Shown here: piece after piece, positions 17,369 to 26,746 of the stretch | Layout of the letters: each line of letters begins with the position of its first letter | Position numbering within the stretch: position 1 is the stretch's first letter | Source of the DNA: an uncultured Eubacteriales bacterium | GTDB lineage: Bacteria > Bacillota > Clostridia > Tissierellales > Peptoniphilaceae | Length of the DNA: 64,000 nt | Assembly: GCA_900539725.1 (NCBI GenBank) | Contig: UQDI01000003.1 | Coordinates: 1 to 64,000 of the forward strand | Direction of reading: 5' to 3' | Translations under genes and position numbers: made by a program | Notes under the pieces: generated by a model | What the model saw: the letters and a program-made list of their open reading frames with translations, nothing else | Told to the model about the DNA's origin: nothing | The model's database searches: none

Positions 17369-18681
17369 TAAATAACACCCTTTTGATTATTATTATCTAT
17401 CGCCATTTCAAGTACTATAAAGGCAAAGCCAAAGACTATGGCTGGTATTACCCAGGCAAAACCTTCTGATCCTAGTGGGATTCTATCTAAAAAGCTTCTT
17501 ATATTTTTAAAATCGCCAATATTAGCAATAGTATCTAACAAGCTTGCCATAAATGCTCCAAGTGTAGCTCCTTTATATATAGCTTTGTATTTTATTTTAT
17601 TATCAAATATATTTAATAAAATGATTACAATAGCAACTGGATATAAAACTGAAAGTATTGGTCCTGAGAATGTTATTATTGAGTCAACTCCGTTTGTTGC
17701 GATTATTCCACTAAATAAACAAGTGAATATAACTATAGACTTGTATGTTAATTTGCCATGTGTAAGATCTGAGAAGAACTCTCCAGCTGTTGCTGTAAGA
17801 CCTATGGATGTTGTTAAACAAGCTAAAGCTACTGTTAAAGCTAAAGCTGCTGTTCCATATTGACCCATAATCTTATTTACCATGAAAATTAAGTTAGCTA
17901 CTCTATTTGGGTTTTCTGGATCAATAGTTAAATAACCACTGCCAGTTCCGCCGATGTAAACTAGTCCGCCATAAACAAAAGCTAGACAAAAGGCTGCTAT
18001 GATACCAGATATAACTGTCATTCTAAACATGTCTTTTTGGCTAGTATATCCTCTCTTTTTGACACTATTAATTACAATAGTTGCCATAATTATTGAGCCT
18101 ATGGCATCCATAGTTTGATAACCTTCTTTAAAGCCTTTAACAAAATTTTGTGTACTTCCTGTATTTTTTGGTACACCTATTGGCTTAACAATTGAAGAAA
18201 TAATTATTGTAAATAGAATAACTAATAGTATTGGTGTAAGTATCGAACCTATCTTGTCAACAACTTTTGATTGATTTAATGTAAAAAATAATGTCAATCC
18301 AAAAAAGATTATAGATACTAGTATCGGGCTAATATTACCAAATAGTGGTTGAACTGCTATCTCATATGTAGTGGCGCATGTCCTAGGTATCGCTAATAAA
18401 GGTCCTATGCATATCATGATTAATGAGCCAAATAAAATTGAGAAAGTTTTATTTACTTTGCCTGCAACATCTTCAAGTCTTCCTCCTGCCTTTGCTGATG
18501 CTACAACTCCAAGTATTGGTAGTCCTATACCTGTCATCATAAAGCCAATCATTGCTTTGAACCATTGATCTCCTGCTATGGCTCCTAATGTTGGCGGAAA
18601 AATTAAGTTCCCTGCACCTAAGAACATCGCAAATAGTGCAAAGCCTACTACCATTGTGTCGATGATTTGTTTTCTTTTCAC
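17368..18681 (-). CDS. brnQ: branched-chain amino acid carrier, LIVCS family
   Basis: Inner-membrane carrier with about twelve hydrophobic helices, taking up Leu, Ile and Val with sodium or protons. Family motifs include FAMFLGAGNLIFPPTLG at the N terminus and TTSIGLTATAGEFF in the middle. An ATG at 18687 touches its own GGAGGG directly (no spacer), while the in-frame GTG at 18681 has the same GGAGGG six bases upstream. I therefore prefer GTG (437 aa) over 439 aa. It has its own promoter and is first of a two-gene unit. Confidence 0.93.
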   Translation of the reverse strand: MKRKQIIDTMVVGFALFAMFLGAGNLIFPPTLGAIAGDQWFKAMIGFMMTGIGLPILGVVASAKAGGRLEDVAGKVNKTFSILFGSLIMICIGPLLAIPRTCATTYEIAVQPLFGNISPILVSIIFFGLTLFFTLNQSKVVDKIGSILTPILLVILFTIIISSIVKPIGVPKNTGSTQNFVKGFKEGYQTMDAIGSIIMATIVINSVKKRGYTSQKDMFRMTVISGIIAAFCLAFVYGGLVYIGGTGSGYLTIDPENPNRVANLIFMVNKIMGQYGTAALALTVALACLTTSIGLTATAGEFFSDLTHGKLTYKSIVIFTCLFSGIIATNGVDSIITFSGPILSVLYPVAIVIILLNIFDNKIKYKAIYKGATLGAFMASLLDTIANIGDFKNIRSFLDRIPLGSEGFAWVIPAIVFGFAFIVLEMAIDNNNQKGVI

Positions 18682-18705
18682 TTCCATCCCTCCATTACCA
18701 TAGAC

Positions 18706-18734
18706 ATTATACTATATCTCCGAGCTAAAGTAAA
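18706..18734 (-). promoter_or_regulatory. sigma-A type promoter of brnQ
   Basis: Minus strand TTTACT (18734-18729), 17-base spacer, TATAAT (18711-18706), about 20 bases before the brnQ start. Confidence 0.7.
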
Positions 18735-18870
18735 TATATTTTTAAGATTTTGTAACGTTTTAAAGTATTATTAGCAGCGCTGTTAGGTGCATTTAAATAG
18801 CAGTGATAAAGCGGCGATGATGAAGATTGATTTATCTATCTTGATATAAGCATCAAATGCAAGTTTAAGC

Positions 18871-18904
18871 AAAAAAAATAACTCACAGCCTGAGCCATGA
18901 GTTA
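18871..18904 (-). terminator. intrinsic terminator of groSL
   Basis: Minus strand TAACTCA pairs with TGAGTTA, with inner GGC/GC pairing, followed by eight T. It lies 24 bases after the groL stop. The remaining 130 bases up to the brnQ promoter hold nothing I can recognise. Confidence 0.9.
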
Positions 18905-18927
18905 CTTTTAAATTTTTTTAATTGATT

Positions 18928-20553
18928 TTACATCATTGGCATTCCGCCAGGCATGCCACCTGCCATAGGTGCATCGTCCTTAGGAATGTCTGCTACTGCT
19001 GCTTCAGTAGTTAGTATCATTGATGCTACTGATGCTGCATTTTGAAGTGCTGATCTAGTTACCTTAGTTGGGTCAACAATACCTGATTTAATCATATCAA
19101 CATATTTGTTGTTAAGTGCGTCAAAACCAATGCCAGGTTTTTCGTTCATAACATTTTCAACTACAACTGATCCTTCTAGTCCTGCGTTTTCAGCTATTTG
19201 TCTTACTGGTTCTTGTAGTGCTCTTAAGATTATCTTAACGCCTGTCTTTTCGTCTCCTTCAAAGTCATCAACTATAGCTTCTAGTGCTTTGATTGAGTCA
19301 GCAAGTACAGTTCCACCTCCTGGTACTATACCTTCTTCAACTGCTGCTCTAGTAGCTGATAGAGCGTCTTCTATTCTTAATTTTCTTTCTTTTAATTCAA
19401 TTTCACTAGCTGCACCAACTTGAACAACTGCTACGCCGCCAGTTAATTTAGCTAATCTTTCTTGAAGTTTTTCTCTGTCGAAGTCTGAGTCTGATGCTTC
19501 GTATTGAGTCTTTATTTGTTTTACTCTTGCTTCGATTTCATCTTTTTCGCCTGCTCCGTTAACGATAACTGTAGTTTCTTTGTCAACTTTAACTTTTTGA
19601 GCAGTTCCTAGCATATCTATAGTAGCTTCTTTTAAGTCATATCCTAATTCTTCAGAAATTACCTTAGCTCCAGTTAATATAGCTATGTCTTGTAACATTT
19701 CTTTTCTTCTGTCGCCAAAGCCTGGTGCCTTAACTGCAACGCAGTTGAATGTGCCTCTAAGTTTGTTAACAACAAGTGTTGCCATAGCATCGCCTTCTAT
19801 ATCTTCAGCGATTATTAATAATGGTTTTGATTGTTTAACAATTTCTTCTAGTACAGGAAGAATTTCTTGTATATTTGTTATCTTCTTATCAGTTATTAAG
19901 ATGTAAGGATTGTCAAGTTCAGCTACCATCTTGTCTGTATCTGTTACCATGTAGCTTGAAACGTATCCTCTATCAAATTGCATACCTTCAACTACTTCTA
20001 AAGTAGTGCCCATAGATTTTGATTCTTCAACAGTAATAACTCCGTCATTACCAACTCTATCCATAGCATCTGCAATAAGCTTACCGATTTCTTTATCTCC
20101 AGCTGATATTGAAGCAACTTGAGCTATAGCGTCTGATGATTCAACTTTCTTTGAATATGATTTAATGCTTTCAACAGTTTTATCAACTGCTTTTCTAATA
20201 CCGCTTTGTAAAATCATTGGATTTGCGCCAGCTGCAATATTCTTAAGTCCTTCTCTAATTATAGCTTGAGCAAGAAGTGTTGCTGTTGTTGTACCGTCAC
20301 CAGCGATATCATTTGTCTTAGTAGCAACTTCTTTTAATAATTGTGCTCCCATGTTTTCGAATTTATCTTCTAATTCAATTTCCTTAGCGATAGTAACGCC
20401 GTCATTAGTGATTAGTGGTGAACCAAATGATTTGTCAAGTACAACGTTTCTTCCTTTTGGTCCAAGTGTTACTTTTACAGTATTAGCAAGTATGTTAATA
20501 CCTTCTTCCATTTTATGTCTTGCATCTGCATTGAATTTAATTTCTTTTGCCAT
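18928..20553 (-). CDS. groL: chaperonin GroEL
   Basis: 60-kDa chaperonin, 541 aa, which forms the double ring that folds proteins with ATP. Key segments: VTLGPKGRNVVLDK, GDGTTTATLLAQ (ATP binding), the apical domain about 190-375, EEGIVPGGGTVLADS, and the flexible GGM-rich tail GGMPGGMPMM. All conserved sequence looks intact. It follows groS by 11 bases with a GAGG site. Controlled by the CIRCE operator upstream of groS. Confidence 0.99.
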   Translation of the reverse strand: MAKEIKFNADARHKMEEGINILANTVKVTLGPKGRNVVLDKSFGSPLITNDGVTIAKEIELEDKFENMGAQLLKEVATKTNDIAGDGTTTATLLAQAIIREGLKNIAAGANPMILQSGIRKAVDKTVESIKSYSKKVESSDAIAQVASISAGDKEIGKLIADAMDRVGNDGVITVEESKSMGTTLEVVEGMQFDRGYVSSYMVTDTDKMVAELDNPYILITDKKITNIQEILPVLEEIVKQSKPLLIIAEDIEGDAMATLVVNKLRGTFNCVAVKAPGFGDRRKEMLQDIAILTGAKVISEELGYDLKEATIDMLGTAQKVKVDKETTVIVNGAGEKDEIEARVKQIKTQYEASDSDFDREKLQERLAKLTGGVAVVQVGAASEIELKERKLRIEDALSATRAAVEEGIVPGGGTVLADSIKALEAIVDDFEGDEKTGVKIILRALQEPVRQIAENAGLEGSVVVENVMNEKPGIGFDALNNKYVDMIKSGIVDPTKVTRSALQNAASVASMILTTEAAVADIPKDDAPMAGGMPGGMPMM

Positions 20554-20564
20554 ATAATTACCTC

Positions 20565-20849
20565 CTAGTCTTCAACTACTGCAACGATGTCAGCGAATTT
20601 TAATACAGTGTATTCAACGCCGTCAATCTTTGCGCTTGTTCCTGCATATGTTGAGAATATAACCTTATCTCCTACTTTTACTTCTTTTGCCTTCTTTTCA
20701 TCATTAGCGATGTCAGATCCTATAGCTATAACTTCAGCCATAACAGGAGCTTCCTTTGAAGCACTTGGTAGTACTATGCCCGATTTAGTTTTTTCTTCTG
20801 CTTCTAATTTCTTAATAACTATCCTATCGGATATTGGTCTTAATTTCAT
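20565..20849 (-). CDS. groS: co-chaperonin GroES
   Basis: 10-kDa lid of the GroEL ring, 94 aa. MKLRPISDRIVIKKL starts the protein, the mobile loop is about KTKSGIVLPSAS (residues 21-32), and KVGDKVIFSTYAGT is the conserved beta core. AAGGAGGAATAGATT precedes ATG. First gene of the groSL operon, directly after the CIRCE operator. Confidence 0.98.
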   Translation of the reverse strand: MKLRPISDRIVIKKLEAEEKTKSGIVLPSASKEAPVMAEVIAIGSDIANDEKKAKEVKVGDKVIFSTYAGTSAKIDGVEYTVLKFADIVAVVED

Positions 20850-20888
20850 AATCTATTCCTCCTTATAATATTGTTAATATTTTTCTTG

Positions 20889-20923
20889 TTAGCACTCATC
20901 TCTATTGAGTGCTAACAATTATA
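20889..20923 (-). promoter_or_regulatory. CIRCE operator and -10 box of groSL
   Basis: A perfect inverted repeat TTAGCACTC (20889-20897), nine-base spacer, GAGTGCTAA (20907-20915), the consensus HrcA operator. TATAAT (minus strand, 20923-20918) ends two bases before it, so HrcA bound here would block initiation. A good -35 at standard spacing is not obvious (TTTGAG at 15 bases is the nearest). HrcA itself is not in the window. Confidence 0.95.
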
Positions 20924-20990
20924 TTGTAGTAAATATACCTCAAATATACAAGATAATATAATCGCATTTATTCATATTTATCATTATTAT

Positions 20991-21881
20991 TTATTTATTA
21001 TCTTGCTTTTCCTCTTCTTTTTTCATCTTTTTATAATTTTCTCTCATGTAGTAGAAAAGATATTGCTGTGCATAGCCCGATAAATCGCCAAATCTTCTCA
21101 TGCCGTCTTCTTGTATAAGTTTTTTATTTCTCTCTTCTCCACCGTAGTAAAGCTCTTCCATAACTCTCTTAACCCATACATCGACCGGGAATGAATCAGT
21201 TCTACCCAGACCAAAGAGTAGTATGCATTGAAAGACTTTCTCGCCTATACCAGGCACTTCTAACAAAGTTTTTCTAATATCGTTTACGCTTCTTTCTTTA
21301 AGCTCTTCAAAATCTATTATACCCTCTTGAACCATTTTTGAAGCAATAACTATCCTTTCAGATCTAAAGCCAGCTCTTGCATACTCCTTTATGTCCTCAG
21401 GCTTTGCACTAGACAGAGCAGCTGGGCTTGGAAAGGCATAGTACTCTTCTTCATCAAAAGGATTGTTAAGCCTCTGTCCATACATTTGAGATAGCTTTTT
21501 AATTGTGTTTTTTATGTTCTTAATTTGATTATTGGCACTAATAATAAAGGAAATATATGTCTCGAATGGATCCTGTTTAAGTATCCTCATGCCGCCGCCA
21601 AAGTCAATAGCTTTTCTAATAACTTCATCATTAGCTGATAGCGTCTTCTTAATTGCATCATAGTCGGTATTTAAGTCAAAATAGTTTAAGATATCCTTTT
21701 CATCTCTAAAGTCCCCTATTATTTCTATAGCATCATCTGTGGCACGTGCCTCCAAGACCACGTCCCTAAATATAAATCTATATGCTTCTTCATCTAGCTT
21801 TTTCCATCTGAATGCTTGACCGCACTCAAATATATGAGAAGGGACAAAGCTAGTCTGTCCCTTTAATATTATCTTATTCAT
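20991..21881 (-). CDS. ogg: 8-oxoguanine DNA glycosylase, OGG1-like
   Basis: Base-excision repair enzyme, 296 aa. An OGG-type N-terminal domain (about 1-105, with CGQAFRW) is followed by a helix-hairpin-helix GPD domain. The catalytic region reads VPGIGEKVFQCILLFGLGR then FPVDVW; the Lys (about 213) and Asp (about 233) correspond to the catalytic pair of OGG1. It removes oxidised guanine and can nick the strand. Its start overlaps the permease stop by eight bases, making it the last gene of the rex operon. No terminator is obvious. Confidence 0.9.
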   Translation of the reverse strand: MNKIILKGQTSFVPSHIFECGQAFRWKKLDEEAYRFIFRDVVLEARATDDAIEIIGDFRDEKDILNYFDLNTDYDAIKKTLSANDEVIRKAIDFGGGMRILKQDPFETYISFIISANNQIKNIKNTIKKLSQMYGQRLNNPFDEEEYYAFPSPAALSSAKPEDIKEYARAGFRSERIVIASKMVQEGIIDFEELKERSVNDIRKTLLEVPGIGEKVFQCILLFGLGRTDSFPVDVWVKRVMEELYYGGEERNKKLIQEDGMRRFGDLSGYAQQYLFYYMRENYKKMKKEEEKQDNK

Positions 21882-23109
21882 TACTCTTTGTCTTTTTGTC
21901 CTCTCTTAATGCTTTAAATGCTTGTTTAAGCGTCATTCTGTTTCCGTATTGCAGTGTACCTAATCTATAGATATCGCATGCAAGCTTATATATGAAGTAT
22001 GCTGATACTACTAGTATTGCAAAAGATATAGCTACTTCAACGATTGATATATTTACCATGCCCGCCCTAATAAACATAACGAATGGCGATGTCAATGGGA
22101 AGTATGATAAAAATGCAACAAAGCTCGATTCTGATCCAGATGTTAGCGCAAATATAGCTCCAAAATAAGCAAGTACTATTAATATTGTAGCTGATGATAT
22201 TGATTGGCTAACTTCTTCAATCTTATTAACTAGTGCTCCAAGTGTAGCAAAGATAAATAAGTATAAGAAGAAACCAGCTATCATAAATAATATAAATATC
22301 GCTATGATTTGTATTGGTGCGCTTGTTATGCTAAATATGTCTGACCAATACTCTTTATTGAATAAGTATCCTACAGCAAATCCAATAAACAAGAATGATA
22401 CTTGAATAACCGCACTTAGTACAGTCGCTAATACTTTACTTAGTATCAAGTACTTTGGTTTAGTTGATGTTATAAGCAGCTCCATAGTTCTGTCATTCTT
22501 TTCCTTAGCTACAGATGTTGCAGTTATTTGACCATAAGTTAATATTATCATATATAGCAAGAATAACAATATATATATAATAAAATAGTTTTGCTTAGAA
22601 TCTTTTCCTAGTATCACTTCATTTATTTGGTATTGATTTTCTTCTAAGGCTTTGATTTTAGAGTAATCCATGCCTTCTGCTTCAATCAGTTTTTTATATC
22701 TGTATTCATTTAAGACTCTGTCTAAGCCATCACCCATATCAGTAAGTTTAGAGTTTAATACAAATTTTTGAACTGAATCTGAATCAATTATTGCTCCTCT
22801 ATCCAGCTCTTTACTTAGTACATCATCTTTAAGTTTTTCTTCGTCAGTATATAAATGAACTTCATAATTACTTAAAAATGATTTTAATTCGCTTTCGTCA
22901 ATACTATCATCATTTATAATTACACCTAGCTTTTGTGTCTTATTAAATTCGTCAGTGATAGATTTAAATAAATTCCCTTGTATAAGTCTTGGAACAAAAG
23001 CACCTAATAAGGCTAGAACGAAAAATACTACTGTAGTTATTCTATACGACTTAGTCTTTATAAGCTGTTTAAACTCAAATGATGTTATTAATCCAACTTT
23101 ATTCTTCAT
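21874..23109 (-). CDS. ABC-2 type permease, NatB/YhaP-like
   Basis: Membrane permease of about 411 aa: one N-terminal TM helix, an outer domain (about 40-175), and five TM helices in the C-terminal half. TYGQITATSVAKEKNDRTMELLITS is the conserved NatB-type segment (cited in part). It partners the adjacent ATPase, and NatAB members export sodium or related solutes. The in-frame GTG at 23118 is possible, but ATG at 23109 has AGGTGA five bases upstream. It overlaps the ATPase gene by 11 bases. Confidence 0.88.
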   Translation of the reverse strand: MKNKVGLITSFEFKQLIKTKSYRITTVVFFVLALLGAFVPRLIQGNLFKSITDEFNKTQKLGVIINDDSIDESELKSFLSNYEVHLYTDEEKLKDDVLSKELDRGAIIDSDSVQKFVLNSKLTDMGDGLDRVLNEYRYKKLIEAEGMDYSKIKALEENQYQINEVILGKDSKQNYFIIYILLFLLYMIILTYGQITATSVAKEKNDRTMELLITSTKPKYLILSKVLATVLSAVIQVSFLFIGFAVGYLFNKEYWSDIFSITSAPIQIIAIFILFMIAGFFLYLFIFATLGALVNKIEEVSQSISSATILIVLAYFGAIFALTSGSESSFVAFLSYFPLTSPFVMFIRAGMVNISIVEVAISFAILVVSAYFIYKLACDIYRLGTLQYGNRMTLKQAFKALREDKKTKSNE

Positions 23110-24004
23110 CTTTATCACCTACCGCTTCTATGAATATCTCTTCTAGACTTGGTTCATACTTTGCTATGGCTCTAAAATTATCCTTGCTTATAGCAAACTT
23201 AGCTAGTTCATCAGCTTTATCACTTGTTTTAACGATGATGTCATTATCTTTGATGCTAACATTATCTTGTCCAGCTAAATCAAATATATCTTGTAAATAG
23301 TTTACTGCATCGTTGTAGAAGCTTATTCTTAGCTTGCCCTCGCCCATATTTTTCTTAATTTCTTTAAGATTACCAGTTAAAACATTTTTGCCATCTTTAA
23401 TAAGAGCAATATTGTCACAGAAATTTTCAACGTGGCTCATTTGATGAGATGAGAATATAAGCAAAGTGCCACTAGCAACAGCTTCTTTGATTAAATCAAT
23501 AAGTATTTGCGAGTTAACTGGGTCTAGGCCTGAGAATGGCTCATCAAGAATAATAATATCAGGCTTATTAATAAATGTCTGAATGATTTGTATCTTTTGT
23601 TGATTACCCTTTGATAAAGTATCAAGATTTTTTGATTTGTATTCGCTTAGCTTAACCTTTTCAAGCAGCTCAAGCGCATTGTCATGGCTTTCTTTTTTAT
23701 CAAGTCCTTTAATCCTGCCAAAGTAAATTAGCTGATCAAGTATAGCGCTTTTAGCGTACATACCTCTTTCTTCAGGCAAATATCCTAACTTAATCTCTTT
23801 TCTGTCGATTGGCGCGCCGTCAATCAGTATCTTGCCGCTGTCAGCCTTAAAAACGTCCATAAGTATCCTTATGGTAGTCGTTTTGCCAGCTCCATTCCTT
23901 CCTAAAAAAGCAGTTGAACTACCAGAACTAGTCTCTAAATTAATTCCGTGTAAAACTTCTTTTCCCGCGAAGGATTTTTTAATGTCGATTAATTCTAACT
24001 TCAT
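23099..24004 (-). CDS. ABC transporter ATPase, NatA/YhaQ-like
   Basis: A 301-aa ATPase. Walker A GRNGAGKTTT (about 35-44), the signature LSKGNQQKIQI, Walker B IIILDEPFSGLDP, and FSSHQM at the H-loop. A C-terminal DUF4162-like domain (from about residue 215) is typical of exporters of the NatA/YhaQ type. It is followed by its permease and preceded by rex, whose stop overlaps its start by one base. Export of sodium is plausible but not shown. Confidence 0.9.
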   Translation of the reverse strand: MKLELIDIKKSFAGKEVLHGINLETSSGSSTAFLGRNGAGKTTTIRILMDVFKADSGKILIDGAPIDRKEIKLGYLPEERGMYAKSAILDQLIYFGRIKGLDKKESHDNALELLEKVKLSEYKSKNLDTLSKGNQQKIQIIQTFINKPDIIILDEPFSGLDPVNSQILIDLIKEAVASGTLLIFSSHQMSHVENFCDNIALIKDGKNVLTGNLKEIKKNMGEGKLRISFYNDAVNYLQDIFDLAGQDNVSIKDNDIIVKTSDKADELAKFAISKDNFRAIAKYEPSLEEIFIEAVGDKDEE

Positions 24005-24747
24005 TATTTACTCTCCTTTCTAGGTCTTCCCCTCTTTTTAGACTGTCTATATCTTCCTAATTCCTTATCATATACAATGTCCTTTGCCCTATTGACATAA
24101 TCGTCACTTGTGAAAGTGCCATCGTTTTTACATTTAAGTAAATAGTTTAGTGTGAATAAGCTCTCTGATAGTGGCACGTTCTCAACTATGATGTCCTTGT
24201 CTAAATCAAGCACAGTCGGAGCAAAGTTCCAAACCGCCTTTATACCAATCTTTTCATAAGTCCTAGCAACGTCCCTCGCACTATTACTAGTAACAGCTAT
24301 GACTCCTATATCAATGGTATTGTTCTTGGCAAAGTCCTCAAGCTCAGAAATATTTCTAACTTTGATACCATTAAAGCTAAGACCTATCATATTGGGATTG
24401 CTATCGAATAACCCAATGAATTTAAAGCCGCTCGATTCAAACTCACGCGACTGTATTATCGCTTGGCCGATATTGCCAACGCCAGTCAAGATTAAATTCT
24501 TTTTATAATCAAGACCAAGAACGCCTTTGAGGTCCATGTATATAGTCTCAACATTATAACCATAACCTTGTCTACCCTCAGCGCCAAAAGTATTTAGATC
24601 GGCCCTGATCTGAGAGGCAGTAAACTTAGTGTAAGACGATAGCTCACTCGAAGAGACCCTATGTACGCCCCTTGCGTATAGGTCTTCAAAAATCACATAG
24701 TATATAGGTAATCTTTTAATTGCGTTTATTGTAATATCACGAGCCAT
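24004..24747 (-). CDS. rex: redox-sensing repressor Rex with AT-hook-like tail
   Basis: NADH/NAD-sensing transcriptional repressor. An N-terminal winged helix (residues 1-80, with KFTASQIRADLNTFG and GRQGYGYNV) is followed by a Rossmann domain with GVGNIG at 89-94. The frame is open to 24789, but ATG at 24747 begins the conserved domain and has GGAG upstream (247 aa). Bacillus Rex has about 215 aa; this one has an extra basic tail after the swapped C-terminal helix ending in SKKRGRPRKESK, which contains the RGRP core of an AT-hook. It heads an operon with a NatAB-like exporter and a glycosylase. Confidence 0.95.
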   Translation of the reverse strand: MARDITINAIKRLPIYYVIFEDLYARGVHRVSSSELSSYTKFTASQIRADLNTFGAEGRQGYGYNVETIYMDLKGVLGLDYKKNLILTGVGNIGQAIIQSREFESSGFKFIGLFDSNPNMIGLSFNGIKVRNISELEDFAKNNTIDIGVIAVTSNSARDVARTYEKIGIKAVWNFAPTVLDLDKDIIVENVPLSESLFTLNYLLKCKNDGTFTSDDYVNRAKDIVYDKELGRYRQSKKRGRPRKESK

Positions 24748-24779
24748 ATCTCCACACCTTTCATTATTAAAGCAATTAT

Positions 24780-24808
24780 AGTATAACATATAGCGAATTT
24801 CTTAGCAA
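24780..24808 (-). promoter_or_regulatory. sigma-A type promoter of rex
   Basis: Minus strand TTGCTA (24808-24803), 17-base spacer, TATACT (24785-24780), about 33 bases before the rex start. It lies back to back with the plus-strand promoter of the ABC-F gene. Confidence 0.65.
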
Positions 24809-24832
24809 TAATTTTTTCATTTATGTTATAAT
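24804..24832 (+). promoter_or_regulatory. extended -10 promoter of the ABC-F gene
   Basis: TGTTATAAT (24824-24832) is an extended -10 box. The -35 region at 17 bases (AGCAAT, 24804-24809) is poor. The ATG of the ABC-F gene follows 18 bases later. Confidence 0.55.
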
Positions 24833-24849
24833 ATAAACGAGGTGTTTTT

Positions 24850-26745
24850 ATGACTGTACTAGCATGTAATAATATAAAAAAAGTTTTTATAGACAAGTTA
24901 ATTTTTGAAAACGTTTCTATTAATATAAATGAGGGTGAAAAAGTTGCCATAGTTGGTATGAATGGTACTGGTAAGTCAACATTACTTAATATTTTATCTG
25001 GTATGCTTAATTATGATGAAGGCGATATATTTATTTCCAAAGATACTAAAATCGCCTATCTTGAGCAAAATACAACGATTAGGAGCTCTTTAAGTGTTTA
25101 TGACGAAATGAAAAAGTCGATGAAGTACTTGACTGATCTTGAAGAGGAGCTTAGGAATTTTGAAGATATCATTGCCAAGGACCCTAGTCAAGAGAACTTG
25201 AATAGATATGCCTTTTTACTTGAAGACTTCGAAAAGAAAGGCGGATATACATATGATGCTGAGATAAAAAAGGTTTTAACTGGTCTTGGTTTTTGCGAAG
25301 AACAGTTTGGCCAAGCCTTTAACTCCCTTAGCGGTGGGCAAAAATCTAAGCTAATGCTTGCCAAGGCACTTATACAAGAATCCGACATACTTTTCTTGGA
25401 CGAGCCGACTAACCATCTTGATATTGACTCAATGGAATTCCTTCAAGAATACATCAATTCATTTAATAAGACTGTTGTTATGGTCAGCCACGATAGATAT
25501 TTTTTAAATGCTACATGTAATAAGGTTATTCTTATAAAGGATTACACAACTCATGAGTACAATATGGGCTACGAGCAATATATAAAGCAAAGAAAGATAA
25601 ATGAAGCAATTCAAGAGAGAGCTTATATTAATCAGCAAAAAGAGATTGAAAGACAAAAAGAAATTATCAGAAGATTTAGGTCCTACGCTACTGAAAAAAG
25701 CATTATTAAAGCAAAATCGCGTGAGAAGATGCTTGCTAAGATTGAGCTCTTAAGTGATGTTAATGATGACAGCGAGATTAATTTTAAGTTTAGGATGAAG
25801 ATTGAGTCAGGTAACGATGTCTTAGCCGTTGAAAATATCAATAAATCTTTTGGCGATTTTAAATTATTAAACGATATAAATTTTAACATATATAAGCGTG
25901 AACATGTTGGCATCATCGGTGCCAATGGTATAGGCAAGTCAACTCTATTTAAAATTATTCTTGATGAAGAAAGTCATGACTCTGGTGAAATACGCTTCGG
26001 AACTAATGTCAATGTCGGCTACTTCGATCAAGAGCTTGAAAAACTTGATGTGAACAAATCCATTGCCGAAGAGATATGGGACAGCTTCCCTCGCCTTACT
26101 TACTTTGAGTTAAGAAAAGCGCTTGCAAAGTTCTTATTTATTGATGATGATATATATAAGATGATTGATGAATTATCTGGCGGAGAAAAAGCTAGAGTTT
26201 CTCTATGTAAAATAATGCTTTCTGATGTAAACTTCCTTGTTCTAGACGAGCCTACAAATCACTTGGATATCGAATCAAAAGAAGTTTTAGAAGAGGCACT
26301 TAACTCTTACGAAGGAACTTTGCTTGTAATTAGCCACGATAGATATTTTTTAAATAAAGTTGTGAATAAAATACTTGAGCTTAAAGCCGATGGTATTCAT
26401 GAATTTTTAGGTAATTATGACTATTATCTTGAAAAGAAAAAGCGTATGCGTGAGGAAGAAGCCTTTTTAGAAGAGCCTGAAGAAATTACAAAGACTCAAG
26501 CAAAGCTCAATAAAAAGCGTGAGAGAGAAGAAAAAGAAAGGCTTAAAAAAGAAAAACAAGCTAAGAATGCTCTAGAAAAAGAAATTTCAGAGCTTGAAAA
26601 ACATAAGGATAAGATTCATAATGAGCTTGCAAATCCCGATATATACGACGACATAGACAGAGTTAACGATTTGAACTTTAAACTTACTGAGATTGATGAG
26701 AAACTTGAAACTTTATATGAAGAGCTTATTTATATGGAGGATTAA
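24850..26745 (+). CDS. ABC-F family ATPase, Uup/YdiF-like
   Basis: A soluble protein of 631 aa with two ABC domains and no membrane segment, so it is an ABC-F translation factor type and not a transporter. Walker A motifs: GMNGTGKST (about 37) and GANGIGKST (about 355). Both Walker B motifs read LDEPTNHLD, and each signature is LSGGQKSK or LSGGEKAR. The P-site tRNA interaction linker lies between the domains (about 235-310, arginine/lysine-rich). A C-terminal Lys/Glu coiled coil (about 530-630) resembles Uup and some antibiotic-resistance ABC-Fs. It is one base from the fetA start, with which it forms an operon. Whether it is a housekeeping or a resistance factor cannot be told here. Confidence 0.93.
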   Translation: MTVLACNNIKKVFIDKLIFENVSININEGEKVAIVGMNGTGKSTLLNILSGMLNYDEGDIFISKDTKIAYLEQNTTIRSSLSVYDEMKKSMKYLTDLEEELRNFEDIIAKDPSQENLNRYAFLLEDFEKKGGYTYDAEIKKVLTGLGFCEEQFGQAFNSLSGGQKSKLMLAKALIQESDILFLDEPTNHLDIDSMEFLQEYINSFNKTVVMVSHDRYFLNATCNKVILIKDYTTHEYNMGYEQYIKQRKINEAIQERAYINQQKEIERQKEIIRRFRSYATEKSIIKAKSREKMLAKIELLSDVNDDSEINFKFRMKIESGNDVLAVENINKSFGDFKLLNDINFNIYKREHVGIIGANGIGKSTLFKIILDEESHDSGEIRFGTNVNVGYFDQELEKLDVNKSIAEEIWDSFPRLTYFELRKALAKFLFIDDDIYKMIDELSGGEKARVSLCKIMLSDVNFLVLDEPTNHLDIESKEVLEEALNSYEGTLLVISHDRYFLNKVVNKILELKADGIHEFLGNYDYYLEKKKRMREEEAFLEEPEEITKTQAKLNKKREREEKERLKKEKQAKNALEKEISELEKHKDKIHNELANPDIYDDIDRVNDLNFKLTEIDEKLETLYEELIYMED

Positions 26746-26746
26746 G

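Noticed and set aside
17438..17863. 141-codon plus-strand open frame opposite brnQ
   Set aside because: Antisense shadow of a multi-helix membrane protein; no promoter or ribosome site.
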